NCBI GenBank assembly: GCA_002789615.1
Contig: PFTO01000110.1
Coordinates: forward strand, 1-7,517
DNA from: Acidobacteria bacterium CG_4_9_14_3_um_filter_49_7
Lineage (GTDB): Bacteria > Acidobacteriota > Holophagae > Thermotomaculales > Thermotomaculaceae
Direction of reading: 5' to 3'
DNA length: 7,517 nucleotides
The notes below the pieces were generated by a model, which saw only the letters and a list, made by a program, of their open reading frames with translations, was not told where the DNA came from and made no database searches. The translations under genes were made by a program, and so were the position numbers. This document shows, one piece after another, positions 1 to 5,593 of this stretch (the first letter of the stretch is position 1; each line of letters begins with the position of its first letter).

Positions 1-87
1 CAATTTACTCATACCAGACGCAAAGGTAAGAGGGAAAAGGTTGAATGAAGATGGGGAATGGAGTGGCTTTGCTTCCAATCTTCCTTG

Positions 88-111
88 CACTCGCACTTTC
101 ACTCACACTTT
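88..111. repeat. Two 12-bp direct repeats (CACTCRCACTTT)
   Basis: The bases read CACTCGCACTTT followed at once by CACTCACACTTT, so this is a 12-bp unit twice with one mismatch, or a hexamer CACTYN four times. A looser C/A-rich stretch follows, with ACGCCCAC at 121-128 and again at 134-141. It lies downstream of the minus-strand flavin oxidoreductase gene. No function is evident. Confidence 0.55.
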
Positions 112-162
112 CTGACGCACACGCCCACCCACAACGCCCACTTCCTCATGTCCAGATCAGGA

Positions 163-1410
163 CTATGCTCTTCTCTTCCGGAAAACCTGGGTTCCGTTTT
201 CGACCAGGGTTTTCATAAACGACAACCAGACGCTTTGCTTTGGACGCGGTTCTTTCCCGTTCCCCAGAAACCCGAATTGTTGCTCATACCAGGTAATTTC
301 AAGCAGGGCCATTCTGTCAATTGTACGAATGCCTGTACTGAGAGGCTTCACGGAGCTGGTATATTCATTCCCGGAAAGGATTTTTTCCGGTAGATCAGGG
401 TCAACCGCCATGGGTCTGGCCAGTCCCACCATATCCACAAGCCCTTCGTCTACAGCTCGGGCCATCCCCCGTCCGGTCCGGAAACCTCCGGTAATGACAA
501 TGGGGATAGATACTGAGTCCCGCACAAGAGCAGCCTGTTCGAGAAAATATGCTTCCCGTTCACTCTTGCGTCCCGGACCACCCTTACCGGTCATAGCCGG
601 CTTCTCGTAAGTTCCGCCGGAAAGTTCGATAAGATCAATGCCATCTTCAGTCAGGGCGCAGGCAACAAGAGCAGATTCCTCTACTGAAAAACCACCCTTC
701 ATGAAGTCGGCAGAATTCAGTTTGATACCAACCGGAAAATGGTCCCCAACTTCGCTGCGGATCGCTTTGTAAATCTCCCGGACAAATCGCATCCTGTTTT
801 CAATGCTTCCACCCCATTTGTCGCTGCGTCTGTTATGCAGTGGGGACAGGAACTGGCTCACCAGATAGCCATGGGCACCGTGAATCTGAACGCCGGTAAA
901 GCCGGCCTTCTTAACGATTCCTGCCGATCTGGCAAATCGCCCGATAATTTCTTCTATTTCTTTTTCGCTGAGAGCACGTGGTGGATTAAAGAATCGGCCA
1001 AGGGGCCCCTGAAAACCAACGGCAGAAGGCGCTACCGGTTCATAAGAGAGAGTTTTGGGACTCTGCTTTCCCGGATGATTGAGCTGAGGCCATAGATGCG
1101 TACCATTCTCCTGCCCGGCCTTTGCCCATTCTGACAGTTGTTCGAGGTTTCGTTCGTCTTCGATGACGACATTTTTCGGCTCCCCGAGAGCTTTCCTGTC
1201 GATCATGACGTTGCCTGTCACGCAGAGACCCACGCCACCTTTGGCCCAACGGCCATAAAGTCTCGTCAGCATTACCGTCGGGGCGTGATCCCGAGTTCCA
1301 AGGGCCTCACTCATTGCGGATTTGCAGAAACGGTTCTTGATTATTGCTCCGCACGGGAGCTCGAGGGGACGATTGAGAGTTCCGGGTACAGACAGGGCGT
1401 TTTCAGGCAT
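163..1410 (-). CDS. Old Yellow Enzyme family NADH:flavin oxidoreductase
   Basis: This is a cytoplasmic FMN-dependent ene-reductase-type oxidoreductase of about 415 residues. Visible family marks are the N-terminal FMN-binding stretch with SAMSEALG (about residues 31-38), the motif HGAHGYLVSQFLSP (about 177-190) whose two histidines correspond to the substrate-binding pair of the family, the following RRSDKWGGSIENRMRF block, and TGGFRTG (about 307-313) near the FMN phosphate. The length fits the single TIM-barrel domain plus a C-terminal tail of some 45 residues. The iron-sulfur and NAD domains of the roughly 670-residue 2,4-dienoyl-CoA reductases are absent. I chose the ATG at 1408-1410 because AAAAGGAG lies 5 bases upstream of it; the in-frame GTG at 1414-1416 overlaps that ribosome binding site. 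The natural substrate cannot be told from sequence; the family reduces activated C=C bonds and nitro compounds. Confidence 0.93.
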   Translation of the reverse strand: MPENALSVPGTLNRPLELPCGAIIKNRFCKSAMSEALGTRDHAPTVMLTRLYGRWAKGGVGLCVTGNVMIDRKALGEPKNVVIEDERNLEQLSEWAKAGQENGTHLWPQLNHPGKQSPKTLSYEPVAPSAVGFQGPLGRFFNPPRALSEKEIEEIIGRFARSAGIVKKAGFTGVQIHGAHGYLVSQFLSPLHNRRSDKWGGSIENRMRFVREIYKAIRSEVGDHFPVGIKLNSADFMKGGFSVEESALVACALTEDGIDLIELSGGTYEKPAMTGKGGPGRKSEREAYFLEQAALVRDSVSIPIVITGGFRTGRGMARAVDEGLVDMVGLARPMAVDPDLPEKILSGNEYTSSVKPLSTGIRTIDRMALLEITWYEQQFGFLGNGKEPRPKQSVWLSFMKTLVENGTQVFRKRRA

Positions 1411-1415
1411 TGGCA

Positions 1416-1423
1416 CTCCTTTT
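1416..1423 (-). promoter_or_regulatory. Ribosome binding site that fixes the oxidoreductase start
   Basis: Read on the minus strand the bases are AAAAGGAG, followed by five bases and ATG (1410-1408). A GTG codon two codons earlier shares the last G of this site and so cannot use it. The start is therefore set at 1410 rather than 1416. Confidence 0.75.
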
Positions 1424-1461
1424 CAGACATCCTGAATCGGTAAGAGTTGAGCAGTTTTCCG

Positions 1462-1482
1462 TTGATCAAAGATGATTGATCA
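1462..1482. promoter_or_regulatory. Direct repeat TTGATCA x2, possible operator of the oxidoreductase gene
   Basis: TTGATCA occurs at 1462-1468 and again at 1476-1482, 14 bases apart. TGATCA is itself palindromic, and the first copy extends to TTGATCAA. The pair sits 52-72 bases upstream of the oxidoreductase start. A weak minus-strand -10-like TATGAT (plus-strand 1491-1496) lies just upstream of it, so a repressor bound here would sit downstream of the promoter. It does not fit an FNR box (TTGAT-N4-ATCAA). The operator role is inference from position and symmetry only. Confidence 0.35.
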
Positions 1483-1576
1483 CTGACTGCATCATACTAC
1501 AGTTATAGTTTGGACATTCAGATGTAATAAGAGAAGTGCTTTTGAATACCTGCTGACGCCGGATCCATTTTCTTTA

Positions 1577-1813
1577 TCAGGTTCTTTTCGCAGCGGGCAT
1601 GCAGATCCACAGGATAATGTATGCAATCAGTCCTACCCCGCCGAAGAAAATGGATGTGAGGAACATGGCACGCCATAGCCACGAGGGAACTGAAGTATAC
1701 TCACCAAACCCCCCGCATACTCCGGCAATCTTCCTGTCCTCAGCAGATTTTCTCATATCTCTCAGGCTTGTGAATACTTCCGATTTTTCTTCGTTTATGG
1801 GTTGATGTGTCAT
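1577..1813 (-). CDS. Small PspC-domain membrane protein
   Basis: This 78-residue protein has a charged N-terminal tail and then the PspC signature: DRKIAGVCGGFGEY (residues 26-39) and a hydrophobic segment from about residue 47 to 72 containing FFGGVGLIAYIILWICMP. It should be a single-span inner-membrane protein with a short basic C-terminus. PspC domains are known from the phage-shock/envelope-stress response, and stand-alone copies of this size are common in bacteria. No PspA, PspB or PspF gene is visible here, so membership of a Psp system is not shown. AGGAGG lies 7 bases before the ATG at 1813, which supports the long start over the internal Met20. The gene is on the same strand as, and 101 bases downstream of, the 116-residue unknown gene. 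Confidence 0.88.
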   Translation of the reverse strand: MTHQPINEEKSEVFTSLRDMRKSAEDRKIAGVCGGFGEYTSVPSWLWRAMFLTSIFFGGVGLIAYIILWICMPAAKRT

Positions 1814-1914
1814 CTCGTTTCCTCCTGTTGTTTATACGATGAATTGCAATTTCTGTTTCCGCAAAGGCTGGTGTCAGGAGATACTCAGTAAATCATCTTT
1901 GGAGCGCCTGAAGT

Positions 1915-2265
1915 TTATGACCCGTATCGGGAAAGTGCCTGTTTTAGTTCCATTTCAAAGCGTAGCGGATCATCCGGTGTAAAAAGAATTCGCCGGATAT
2001 ATCCTTCACTCTTGTCCAGGACAATATGTTCCAGGAAATTGGCCCAATCCAGTTTCAAAGCGGGACGGAAGTTCTTCAACTTCAGATTGCCCCTGAGCAG
2101 TCCTTCAACATCGGATTCCACGGCATCGACCTGTTCAATGTGCTCAAATGGGACGACCATCAACCCGAATTTCGTCGCAAACTCCACACGATTGTCATAA
2201 ATCCGGTATTCCTGCCAGAAACTCCTGACTGTACTTCGGGATGTGTAAACGGGATTTTCCTTCAT
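1915..2265 (-). CDS. Conserved-looking protein of unknown function
   Basis: I do not recognise a named family in this 116-residue soluble protein. It has no signal peptide, membrane span or cysteine. The pattern is of short beta-strand-like stretches: an N-terminal YRIYDNRVEFATKFG, then VVPFEHIEQVDAVES, the block GLLRGNLKLKNFRPALKLDW (about residues 55-74), then HIVLDKSEGYIRRILFTPDDP, ending in a likely amphipathic helix ELKQALSRYG. This layout resembles small bacterial PH-like domains, in which several strands are capped by one C-terminal helix, but that is a guess. AAGGAGG 7 bases before the ATG makes translation very likely. It lies 67 bases downstream of the zinc-ribbon gene and upstream of the PspC gene on the same strand, so the three may form one operon. 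Confidence 0.8.
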   Translation of the reverse strand: MKENPVYTSRSTVRSFWQEYRIYDNRVEFATKFGLMVVPFEHIEQVDAVESDVEGLLRGNLKLKNFRPALKLDWANFLEHIVLDKSEGYIRRILFTPDDPLRFEMELKQALSRYGS

Positions 2266-2332
2266 TGTTTTTCCTCCTTTTCAATTCCCTCCGTTACCGA
2301 CACGCCGTATTGAACGTTCTGTACCCTAGCCG

Positions 2333-2521
2333 TCACGGCCTGCCGGTTGCGATCCCTCCCAGGAAAAAGGCAAAACCAAGGACCCGGTCGCAGTGCGGGC
2401 AAGAATACATAACTTCCTTTTTTACAACACCCTCCACATCCTTGTGGACTTCGAGGGCACCTTCATCCTTTTTTGCTGAAGCAAGAGTAACATCTTTCTC
2501 ACAATGAGGACATTTTGCCAT
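2333..2521 (-). CDS. Small zinc-ribbon protein with two CPHC knuckles
   Basis: This 62-residue protein has CPHC at residues 4-7 and again at 41-44, the classic four-cysteine set for one structural zinc. A charged linker (EGALEVHKDVEGVVKKEVMYS) separates the knuckles, and the tail is short and hydrophobic (VLGFAFFLGGIATG). The overall form resembles rubredoxin-like or zinc-ribbon 'CxxC_CxxC' proteins of unknown role. The wide spacing of the knuckles and the CPHC rather than CPxCG form argue against a true rubredoxin. AAGGAG lies 8 bases before the ATG. The gene heads the minus-strand group and is divergent from cydA; a perfect palindrome sits just upstream (2543-2558). Partner and function are unknown. 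Confidence 0.85.
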   Translation of the reverse strand: MAKCPHCEKDVTLASAKKDEGALEVHKDVEGVVKKEVMYSCPHCDRVLGFAFFLGGIATGRP

Positions 2522-2542
2522 AACGGAATCTCCTTTCTCTTA

Positions 2543-2558
2543 CAGGTTCCTGAACCTG
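2543..2558. promoter_or_regulatory. Perfect palindrome upstream of the zinc-ribbon gene, candidate operator
   Basis: CAGGTTC and GAACCTG are perfect 7-bp inverted arms around CT. The site ends 22 bases upstream of the zinc-ribbon ATG, next to its ribosome binding site. It contains TTCCTGAAC (2547-2555), which recurs in the palindrome at 2638-2657. It could be a repressor site or an mRNA stem in the 5' untranslated region. No known regulator box is matched. Confidence 0.4.
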
Positions 2559-2637
2559 AAACTTTTCAGAAAACATATTACTACTCCATGACAATTAAAT
2601 TCCTTATATATTACCCCTAAAAAATTGAAAATATTCA

Positions 2638-2657
2638 TGTTCAGGAATTCTTGAACA
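2638..2657. promoter_or_regulatory. 20-bp near-perfect palindrome, candidate operator
   Basis: TGTTCAGGAATTCTTGAACA pairs with itself at 9 of 10 positions, centred on GAATTC. It is made of GTTCAGGAA (2639-2647) and its near-inverse TTCTTGAAC (2648-2656). The first half is the exact reverse complement of TTCCTGAAC in the site at 2543-2558. Repeated use of one half-site in a divergent promoter region suggests a dimeric regulator that binds both. The regulator is not identified. Confidence 0.45.
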
Positions 2658-2742
2658 GCTGATGTTTAGAAATGGCACCTTCCATTCAGCCTACTCCTCA
2701 AGGAAGTTTATATTATTCTTAGTTCTATCAGTCACAGGTTTC

Positions 2743-2789
2743 TCAGTTGAAAGCTTCTGTTCACTGTTAAATATTAAATTCAGTTGAAA
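2743..2789. repeat. Direct repeat TCAGTTGAAA x2 upstream of cydA
   Basis: TCAGTTGAAA occurs at 2743-2752 and 2780-2789, with start points 37 bases apart. Both lie on the cydA side of the divergent region, 120-170 bases before the start codon. They may be activator or repressor sites for cydAB, or chance; two copies are weak evidence. Confidence 0.35.
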
Positions 2790-2837
2790 TGTCCTGCTGC
2801 TTGTGCTAATTATAGTTATTAGCTGTTCGGCCCAATA

Positions 2838-2868
2838 TTGTTACCACTTCTATTTTTTGCGCTACAAT
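2838..2868 (+). promoter_or_regulatory. Possible cydA promoter
   Basis: TACAAT (2863-2868) is a good -10 match. TTGTTA (2838-2843) is a moderate -35 with a long 19-base spacer. The start site would be near 2875, leaving about 35 bases of leader before the ATG. A TATAAT at 2887-2892 is too close to the ribosome binding site to serve as a -10. Confidence 0.35.
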
Positions 2869-2895
2869 GGTATTTGGTATCAGATATATAATGGA

Positions 2896-2902
2896 AAGGA
2901 GG
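2896..2902 (+). promoter_or_regulatory. cydA: Ribosome binding site of cydA, decides the start
   Basis: AAGGAGG is followed at 3 bases by ATG (2906) and at 9 bases by ATG (2912). The second spacing is far more usable, and starting there gives the usual CydA N-terminus MDVLALSRFQF. An upstream in-frame ATG at 2867 has no such site. Confidence 0.7.
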
Positions 2903-2911
2903 GTAATGAGT

Positions 2912-4219
2912 ATGGATGTTCTAGCACTGTCGCGGTTCCAGTTTGCTGTGGCAACCTATTTTCACTTTCTATTTGTCCCGTTAACCCTGGGTCTCTCACT
3001 GCTGGTCGCCATTATGGAAACCATGTATGTAAGAACGGGGGATGAGGAGTACAAACGGATTACAAAGTTCTGGGGAAAGCTCTTCCTGATAAACTTTGCC
3101 GTTGGAATTGTCACTGGCATTACTTTGGAATTCCAGTTTGGCACCAACTGGTCCCGCTATTCAGAGTTTGTGGGAGATATTTTCGGGTCCCTCCTTGCCA
3201 TTGAAGCGACCCTTGCTTTTTTTATGGAATCCACATTTATCGCAGTCTGGGTTTTCGGATGGGAAAGGCTCAGCAAGAAAATGCACGCCGCTTCCATCTG
3301 GCTGGTGTTTATCGGATCCAACATCTCAGCATTCTGGATTCTCACCGCAAATGCCTGGATGCAGCATCCGGTTGGTTATGCGATTAGAAATGGCCGTGCG
3401 GAACTCGCCAGCTTCACTGAAGTAATTACGAATCCCTACGCATTCCTTAAATTCTTCCATCAGTTGCCTGCCGCGTACACGCTGGGTGGCTTCTTTGTCA
3501 TGGGGATCAGTGCCTGGCACATCATCCGTAAAAGCAACACGGGGTTTTTTAAGAAATCATTCCGGATTGCCGCTTCCCTCACTCTCCTTTGCTCTGTTCT
3601 TGTGGTTGTCACCGGTCACCTCAGCGGTGAAGAGGTGTCGAGATACCAGCCAGCCAAATTGGCAGCAATGGAATCCATCTGGGACACAGAAAAACCAGCT
3701 GACATGAAATTGCTGATCATTCCGGACCCGGCAAATGAAAAAAACAGCGTGGAGGCTTTGAGAATTCCCCACCTGCTCAGCATCCTTTCCCATTACACGC
3801 CTTATGCTGAAGTAAAGGGTCTGAAGGCCTTTCCAAAAGACGAACGGCCTCCGGTAATCCCGGTGTTCTTTGCATTCCGTATTATGGTTGGAGTTGGTTT
3901 TCTCATGATCCTGCTGGCACTTTTTGCTTGGCGCTGGCAGGACAGGATTGAGGAATATCCCCGCTTCTTGAAAATTCTAATCTGGGCGATTCCCCTGCCC
4001 TACATTGCAATTCAACTGGGATGGACAGTAGCAGAGCTGGGTCGTCAGCCCTGGATTGTGTACGGCATCATGAAAACATCAGACGCTGTATCCACCGCGA
4101 TCAACACTCCTCAGGTGGCTACCAGCCTGATCGCATTCACGCTGGTCTACACATTGCTCGGAATTGCGGACTTTTACCTGTTATTCAAGTTTGCCCGTAA
4201 AGGGCCGGAAACAAACTGA
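2912..4219 (+). CDS. cydA: Cytochrome bd quinol oxidase subunit I
   Basis: CydA is the haem-bearing subunit of the inner-membrane bd oxidase, which takes electrons from quinol and reduces O2 to water without pumping protons. Conserved residues are all present: His18 in FHFLFVPLT, Glu98 and Glu106 in LAIEATLAFFMES, His183 in KFFHQLP, Met325 in FRIMVG and Glu375 in VAELGRQPW. These match the E. coli haem ligands and proton-path residues His19, Glu99, Glu107, His186, Met393 and Glu445. Quinol-binding Lys249 and Glu254 sit in QPAKLAAMES. At 435 residues it is much shorter than E. coli CydA (522), because the Q-loop lacks the long C-terminal insertion. It is therefore a short-Q-loop enzyme of the kind found in Gram-positives and many anaerobes. 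About nine membrane spans are expected. cydB follows after 12 bases. The start could be 2906 instead. Confidence 0.97.
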   Translation: MDVLALSRFQFAVATYFHFLFVPLTLGLSLLVAIMETMYVRTGDEEYKRITKFWGKLFLINFAVGIVTGITLEFQFGTNWSRYSEFVGDIFGSLLAIEATLAFFMESTFIAVWVFGWERLSKKMHAASIWLVFIGSNISAFWILTANAWMQHPVGYAIRNGRAELASFTEVITNPYAFLKFFHQLPAAYTLGGFFVMGISAWHIIRKSNTGFFKKSFRIAASLTLLCSVLVVVTGHLSGEEVSRYQPAKLAAMESIWDTEKPADMKLLIIPDPANEKNSVEALRIPHLLSILSHYTPYAEVKGLKAFPKDERPPVIPVFFAFRIMVGVGFLMILLALFAWRWQDRIEEYPRFLKILIWAIPLPYIAIQLGWTVAELGRQPWIVYGIMKTSDAVSTAINTPQVATSLIAFTLVYTLLGIADFYLLFKFARKGPETN

Positions 4220-4231
4220 GGAGGGAATCAC

Positions 4232-5257
4232 ATGTTGAACATAACCTGGTTTATCCTGTGGGGACTCCTCTGGGCACTCTATTTCATGCTGGACGGTTTT
4301 GATCTCGGCCTCGGTGCTCTGATGCCCCTTTATGCCAAAAATGATACGGAAAAGAGAATGATTCTTAACGCAATGGGTCCATTCTGGGACGGCAATGAAG
4401 TTTGGCTCATAACTGCCGGTGGTGCTACATTCGCCGCCTTTCCCAAAACCTATGCTGTGATGTTCAGTACGCTTTATGCGCCCCTCCTGCTCATTTTATT
4501 CGCCTTGATTTTGAGGGGTGTTGCATTTGAATTCAGAAGCAAAGTGGAAAGTCACAGCTGGCGTCAAATCTGGGAATGGTGCCTCATCATCGGCAGCTTT
4601 GCACCCGCATTGCTCTTTGGCGTGGCCTTCGCCAACATCTTCAAGGGTATCCCTTTTGATGCCCAAGGCATGTTTCACGGGGACATCTTTACTCTCCTGA
4701 ATCCATACGGCCTTGCCGGCGGCCTGTTTTTCCTTTTCTTTTTCTTCATGCACGGAGCCATCTGGGCCTCTGTCAAAACAAAGGGAATGACTGCTGAACG
4801 TGCAAAAGGAATCGCGCCCAAGCTGTGGATCATTACTTTGATTCTTGCCGTCCTTTTTCTCACCTATTCAGGATTCGCGACAACACTCTATAACAATTAT
4901 CTTTCCCATCCGGTTTTGTTTGTCATTCCATTAATTGCGGTTGTTGCCCTGCTTATGGTTCGAGTATTTATGGCAAAAAACAATTGGTGGAAAGCATGGT
5001 TTGCTTCTGCGGTCACCATCGTGATGGTTACCTATTTCGGTATCACCGGCATGTTCCCCAATCTTTACCCGTCCTCGCTGGATCCGGCTGCATCTTTGAA
5101 TATCTATAATTCAGCCTCAACCCAGGGGACACTGAAAATTATGTTCGTGGTCGTTCTCATCTGCGTTCCCTTTGTTCTGGCATACCAGATCTGGCATTAC
5201 ATCGCTTTACGCCATCCGGTAACCGAAGAGATTATTCACGACGAGGACGCATATTGA
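4232..5257 (+). CDS. cydB: Cytochrome bd quinol oxidase subunit II
   Basis: CydB is the structural partner of CydA in the bd oxidase membrane complex. This 341-residue protein has about eight membrane spans and the family motifs LDGFDLGLGAL (20-30), FWDGNEVWLITAGGATFAAFP (51-71), RGVAFEFR (95-102), and the C-terminal FPNLYPSS (275-282) with SASTQGTLKIM (294-304). Length is normal for the family. Its GAGGAGGG ribosome binding site overlaps the cydA stop codon, so the two are translated as one operon. A terminator begins 17 bases after the stop, so no cydX-like small subunit and no cydDC assembly transporter is encoded in this transcript; they would have to lie elsewhere or be dispensable. Confidence 0.97.
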   Translation: MLNITWFILWGLLWALYFMLDGFDLGLGALMPLYAKNDTEKRMILNAMGPFWDGNEVWLITAGGATFAAFPKTYAVMFSTLYAPLLLILFALILRGVAFEFRSKVESHSWRQIWEWCLIIGSFAPALLFGVAFANIFKGIPFDAQGMFHGDIFTLLNPYGLAGGLFFLFFFFMHGAIWASVKTKGMTAERAKGIAPKLWIITLILAVLFLTYSGFATTLYNNYLSHPVLFVIPLIAVVALLMVRVFMAKNNWWKAWFASAVTIVMVTYFGITGMFPNLYPSSLDPAASLNIYNSASTQGTLKIMFVVVLICVPFVLAYQIWHYIALRHPVTEEIIHDEDAY

Positions 5258-5274
5258 TCTAAGTCTCATCTTTT

Positions 5275-5304
5275 GAGGGGGGAGTCATTCCCCCTCTTAT
5301 TTTT
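5275..5304 (+). terminator. Intrinsic terminator of cydAB
   Basis: GAGGGGG (5275-5281) pairs perfectly with CCCCCTC (5290-5296) across an 8-base loop, and TTATTTTT follows. It lies 17 bases beyond the cydB stop and separates the oxidase operon from the peroxiredoxin operon. Confidence 0.88.
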
Positions 5305-5310
5305 CAAAAA

Positions 5311-5367
5311 CATTGGCAATACTCTTGACAATAGTAATCAAATTGTTATTATTGCGAATGGTTACTA
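5311..5367. promoter_or_regulatory. Nested inverted repeats around the peroxiredoxin promoter, candidate operator
   Basis: CATTGGCAAT (5311-5320) and ATTGCGAATG (5351-5360) are inverted 10-bp arms with one mismatch; they lie just outside the -35 and over the end of the -10. A second pair, TAGTAA (5332-5337) and TTACTA (5362-5367), is nested with it. The layout suggests a redox- or peroxide-responsive repressor, but I could not match a PerR, Fur or OxyR consensus. Confidence 0.4.
5325..5352 (+). promoter_or_regulatory. Sigma-70 type promoter of the peroxiredoxin-desulfoferrodoxin operon
   Basis: A perfect -35 TTGACA (5325-5330) is followed after 16 bases by TATTAT (5347-5352), five of six to consensus. 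Transcription should begin near 5359. It is the best promoter match in the window. Confidence 0.65.
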
Positions 5368-5593
5368 ATATTGATGGAGGAGACGATGAACCCGGTAAAC
5401 ATAAATGTTCTAAATAGAATGGATGAGGGAACCGAAGCACAGAGGACCGGGATCGAGGCGACTCCCTTTCTGTCGAACGCAGTGAGATTCCCCAGGCGAT
5501 TAGTGAATTGTAAGAACAACAAAAACTTATTTCCCGAAGCGGAGCTACCAAGCCCCGGCAAAATAATCCTTAACTCAATACGGAGGACAAAAA

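Larger units (their letters stand above)
2522..2911. other. Divergent intergenic region between the zinc-ribbon gene and cydA
   Basis: This is an AT-rich stretch of 390 bases with no credible gene. It holds the palindromes at 2543-2558 and 2638-2657, the direct repeat TCAGTTGAAA at 2743-2752 and 2780-2789, and a plausible cydA promoter region around 2838-2868. Promoters for both directions must lie here. I could not place a convincing minus-strand -35/-10 pair; AT-rich -10-like strings occur around 2575-2625. Confidence 0.6.
5258..5593 (+). other. Gene-free gap with terminator, promoter and long leader
   Basis: After the cydB terminator comes a strong promoter (5325-5352) and then about 235 bases of transcribed leader before the peroxiredoxin ATG. 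I recognise no riboswitch class in the leader. It contains two overlapping small palindromes, AACAT-AA-ATGTT (5398-5409) and TTCTA-AA-TAGAA (5408-5419), and an open frame from ATG 5386 with GGAGGAG just upstream. That frame runs to 5661, into the peroxiredoxin gene, and its product looks like no protein I know. Confidence 0.6.

Noticed and set aside
58..393. Open frame on the plus strand with many histidines, translated across the CACTYN repeat
   Set aside because: It runs over the end of the well-supported minus-strand flavin oxidoreductase gene, has no clear ribosome binding site, and its His/Thr/Pro pattern is simply the repeat read as codons.
739..1443. Several plus-strand open frames opposite the flavin oxidoreductase
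   Set aside because: They are antisense shadows of a gene with intact family motifs throughout.
2312..2339. GAACGTTC palindrome and a GCCG-TCA-CGGC stem near the end of the zinc-ribbon gene, as terminator or LexA-type box
   Set aside because: The stem is only 4 bp and has no T tract on the minus strand. The 8-bp palindrome lacks the spacing of a LexA site and could be chance.
2012..2507. Plus-strand open frames opposite the 116-residue gene and the zinc-ribbon gene
   Set aside because: The minus-strand genes have strong ribosome binding sites, and the zinc ribbon has paired CPHC motifs. The plus frames have neither.
2333..2521. Zinc-ribbon gene as a rubredoxin
   Set aside because: Rubredoxins use CxxCG motifs with conserved aromatic residues around one iron. 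Here both knuckles are CPHC followed by E or D, and the aromatic core is missing.
2867..2911. Longer cydA start at ATG 2867
   Set aside because: It overlaps the likely -10, has no ribosome binding site, and adds residues not seen at the CydA N-terminus.
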